Shown here piece after piece: positions 6,687 through 7,908 of a DNA stretch of 7,908 nt. A program made the translations under genes and the position numbers. Below the pieces are notes generated by a model that searched no databases, was not told where the DNA came from, and was given only the letters and a program-made list of their open reading frames with translations. The stretch comes from Gammaproteobacteria bacterium (GTDB lineage Bacteria; Pseudomonadota; Gammaproteobacteria; UBA6429): assembly GCA_003232015.1 (NCBI GenBank), contig QIKU01000008.1:1-7908 (forward strand). Direction: 5' to 3'. Numbering within the stretch: position 1 is the first letter of the stretch; the number at the start of each line of letters is the position of its first letter.

Positions 6687-6946
6687 ATACACGATTGTCA
6701 TTGTTAGCAATAGGACATGCGTCGAGTATATTTCTGGTTATTAGCTATATCTTGTGCGTTGCATTTGATCTGGTATTTCCCGGCTTTGCTATGCACGAGG
6801 CCTGGCATAAGCTGTTGCCGGGGTTTGAGTTAAGCTGGAAAGGCTTTACGATTGGCCTGTTCGAAACCTATGCTTATGGCTGGTATTTTGCGCTGATATG
6901 GGTACCATTATACAATGTGTTTCTTGCGCGGAGCGCTAAAACGTGA
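6683..6946 (+). CDS. DUF5676-family small membrane protein
   Basis: An 87-residue protein with two hydrophobic helices (about 12-33 and 55-81) separated by a conserved-looking loop, FPGFAMHEAWHKLLPGFEL (32-50). The second helix is GLFETYAYGWYFALIWVPLYN. This pattern (SYxLCV, MHxxW, LLPGF, E-x-YxYG, VPLYN) matches what I know of the DUF5676 family, an uncharacterised family common in metal-resistance and mobile islands of proteobacteria. The interhelical loop carries Met37, His38 and His42, potential metal ligands, though none has a known role. It overlaps the YHS gene by 4 bases, so the two products are probably partners. Function unknown. Confidence 0.82.
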   Translation: MNTRLSLLAIGHASSIFLVISYILCVAFDLVFPGFAMHEAWHKLLPGFELSWKGFTIGLFETYAYGWYFALIWVPLYNVFLARSAKT

Positions 6947-6997
6947 AATTGATAAGAGCACGGTGTTTTTGTGTTTTGTTATGAAGGGCTGAGGTAA

Positions 6998-7908
6998 ATG
7001 ACGAAAAAAGTAACCATCATAGGCAATGGCTTTGCGTCATTATTTTTTATCCAGTATTTTCTTGTTATGCCTGTTTTTCCGTTATTATTCTGGTTTGTTC
7101 GAAGGACTTATGCACGGCATGAGATTACGGTTATCGGTAATGGTAACTTTATTTATTTCCCGGCAATCCCAGAATTTATAACGGGGAAAAAAAATAAAAA
7201 AGGTATCACCGTCAATATCAAGCCCTATTTAAAAAGAAGAAACATTCGATTTATTAATGATGTTGTAATTGATATTCAGGATGGCGGGAGAAAGGTTGTT
7301 ACGAGTAACGGCGAGCATACAAATGATGCTCTTTTTGTCGGGATTGGGCCGGCCTTTTTAAAAGACGACATTCCGGGAACACGAGAACATACTTTGTCTC
7401 CATGTGATGGGCCTGACAGCATGGAAATATTCATGCAAAAGCTACAGGCTTTGGATAGTGGGGTTATTTATCTAGGCTTCAAAATAAACAAAAAAGATGG
7501 TTTTGTTTCCGGGCGAGCGGGGCAAATGTATGAATGCGCGGGCCTGCTTGATTATGCGTTAAAAGCTAAAGGTCGGCGTGATAAATTCGAGATACATTTC
7601 TTTTCGCCAAACCTGAGTGCCGATGATCAAGGAATGATCACGGACAGGCTGGAAGAGCGTGGCATTATACTTGATTATGGTTATGAACCTGCTGAGTTTG
7701 TTGCTGGCGGAATGCGTGATACAGACGGTTCATTTCGAAAAGCTGATCTGATCCTTTTCTCGCCGGGTATAACCGGCTCAGAACTTGTAAAAAAATCCTG
7801 TTTGCCCGTTTCTGCTGGTGGTCAGATCGACGCCGATAAACATGGGCAAGTTAAAGGATTAACAAACGTCTTTGTTTCTGGTGACTGTGCTAGCCATGAA
7901 GCTCCCCC
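6998..7908 (+). CDS. SQR/NDH-2-like FAD-dependent oxidoreductase, 3'-truncated by window edge
   Basis: 303 codons are open to the window end with no stop. The N-terminus VTIIGNGFAS is a Rossmann FAD-binding motif (GxGxxS, the third Gly replaced). VFVSGDCA at 291-298 is the second FAD-binding motif of the disulfide-reductase superfamily, near the usual three-quarter point. Similarity to sulfide:quinone reductase as remembered: LFVGIGP (112-118) corresponds to the ATGP region; Cys136 in TLSPCDGP falls where SQR Cys128 (Acidithiobacillus ferrooxidans numbering) lies; and KAKGRRDKFEIHFFSP (189-204) matches the KKRGMRDK segment. The SQR Cys160 position appears to be non-cysteine (GRAG); Cys180 follows in MYECAG. 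A hydrophobic run (about 14-33) between the first strand and HEITVIGNG is unusual. The start ATG has GAGGT (6991-6995) close by and GAAGGG (6983-6988) at nine bases. It may be quinone-linked at the inner membrane; the donor is unknown. Confidence 0.82.
   Translation, partial: MTKKVTIIGNGFASLFFIQYFLVMPVFPLLFWFVRRTYARHEITVIGNGNFIYFPAIPEFITGKKNKKGITVNIKPYLKRRNIRFINDVVIDIQDGGRKVVTSNGEHTNDALFVGIGPAFLKDDIPGTREHTLSPCDGPDSMEIFMQKLQALDSGVIYLGFKINKKDGFVSGRAGQMYECAGLLDYALKAKGRRDKFEIHFFSPNLSADDQGMITDRLEERGIILDYGYEPAEFVAGGMRDTDGSFRKADLILFSPGITGSELVKKSCLPVSAGGQIDADKHGQVKGLTNVFVSGDCASHEAP

Overview
The window is a compact, entirely plus-strand gene cluster. It looks like part of a copper/heavy-metal resistance locus of a proteobacterium, most likely a gammaproteobacterium. 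Reasons: the Cu(I)-ATPase closely resembles the Legionella-type CopA subgroup from memory, the porin and periplasmic cytochrome imply a Gram-negative envelope, Shine-Dalgarno sites are strong, and base composition is moderate (judged by eye, richer in G+C in copA and more AT-rich towards the right end). No species can be named from the sequence alone. No RNA gene, insertion sequence, integrase, CRISPR array or transcriptional regulator gene is visible.

Left part (1-2452): the 3' portion of a P1B-1 Cu(I)-exporting ATPase (copA, N-terminus outside the window), then a small PII-like protein of the kind found beside metal-efflux genes, then a small membrane-anchored SHOCT protein that overlaps it by 4 bases (ATGA).

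Middle part (2453-5560): a 223-base AT-rich intergenic region with a perfect FNR/DNR-like palindrome, then three envelope genes. These encode a secreted seven-bladed YVTN-type beta-propeller with a ring of histidines at the blade hubs, an outer-membrane porin with an N-terminal coiled coil, and a periplasmic diheme cytochrome c. A strong hairpin follows the cytochrome gene.

Right part (5561-7908): an isoprenylcysteine/phospholipid methyltransferase-like membrane protein with a TTG start, a membrane-anchored YHS metal-binding protein, a DUF5676-like two-helix membrane protein (4-base overlap with the YHS gene, near-perfect Shine-Dalgarno), and the 5' part of a sulfide:quinone reductase/NDH-2-like flavoprotein that runs off the window.

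How they may work together (inference): CopA exports Cu(I) from the cytoplasm. The PII-like, SHOCT, YHS and DUF5676 proteins are accessory proteins typical of metal-resistance islands. The propeller, porin, cytochrome and flavoprotein suggest an envelope redox or metal-handling module, possibly induced at low oxygen or by nitrogen oxides through the FNR-like site. The most notable signal is the hub-histidine ring of the propeller, which recalls the multi-His copper site of nitrous-oxide reductase.
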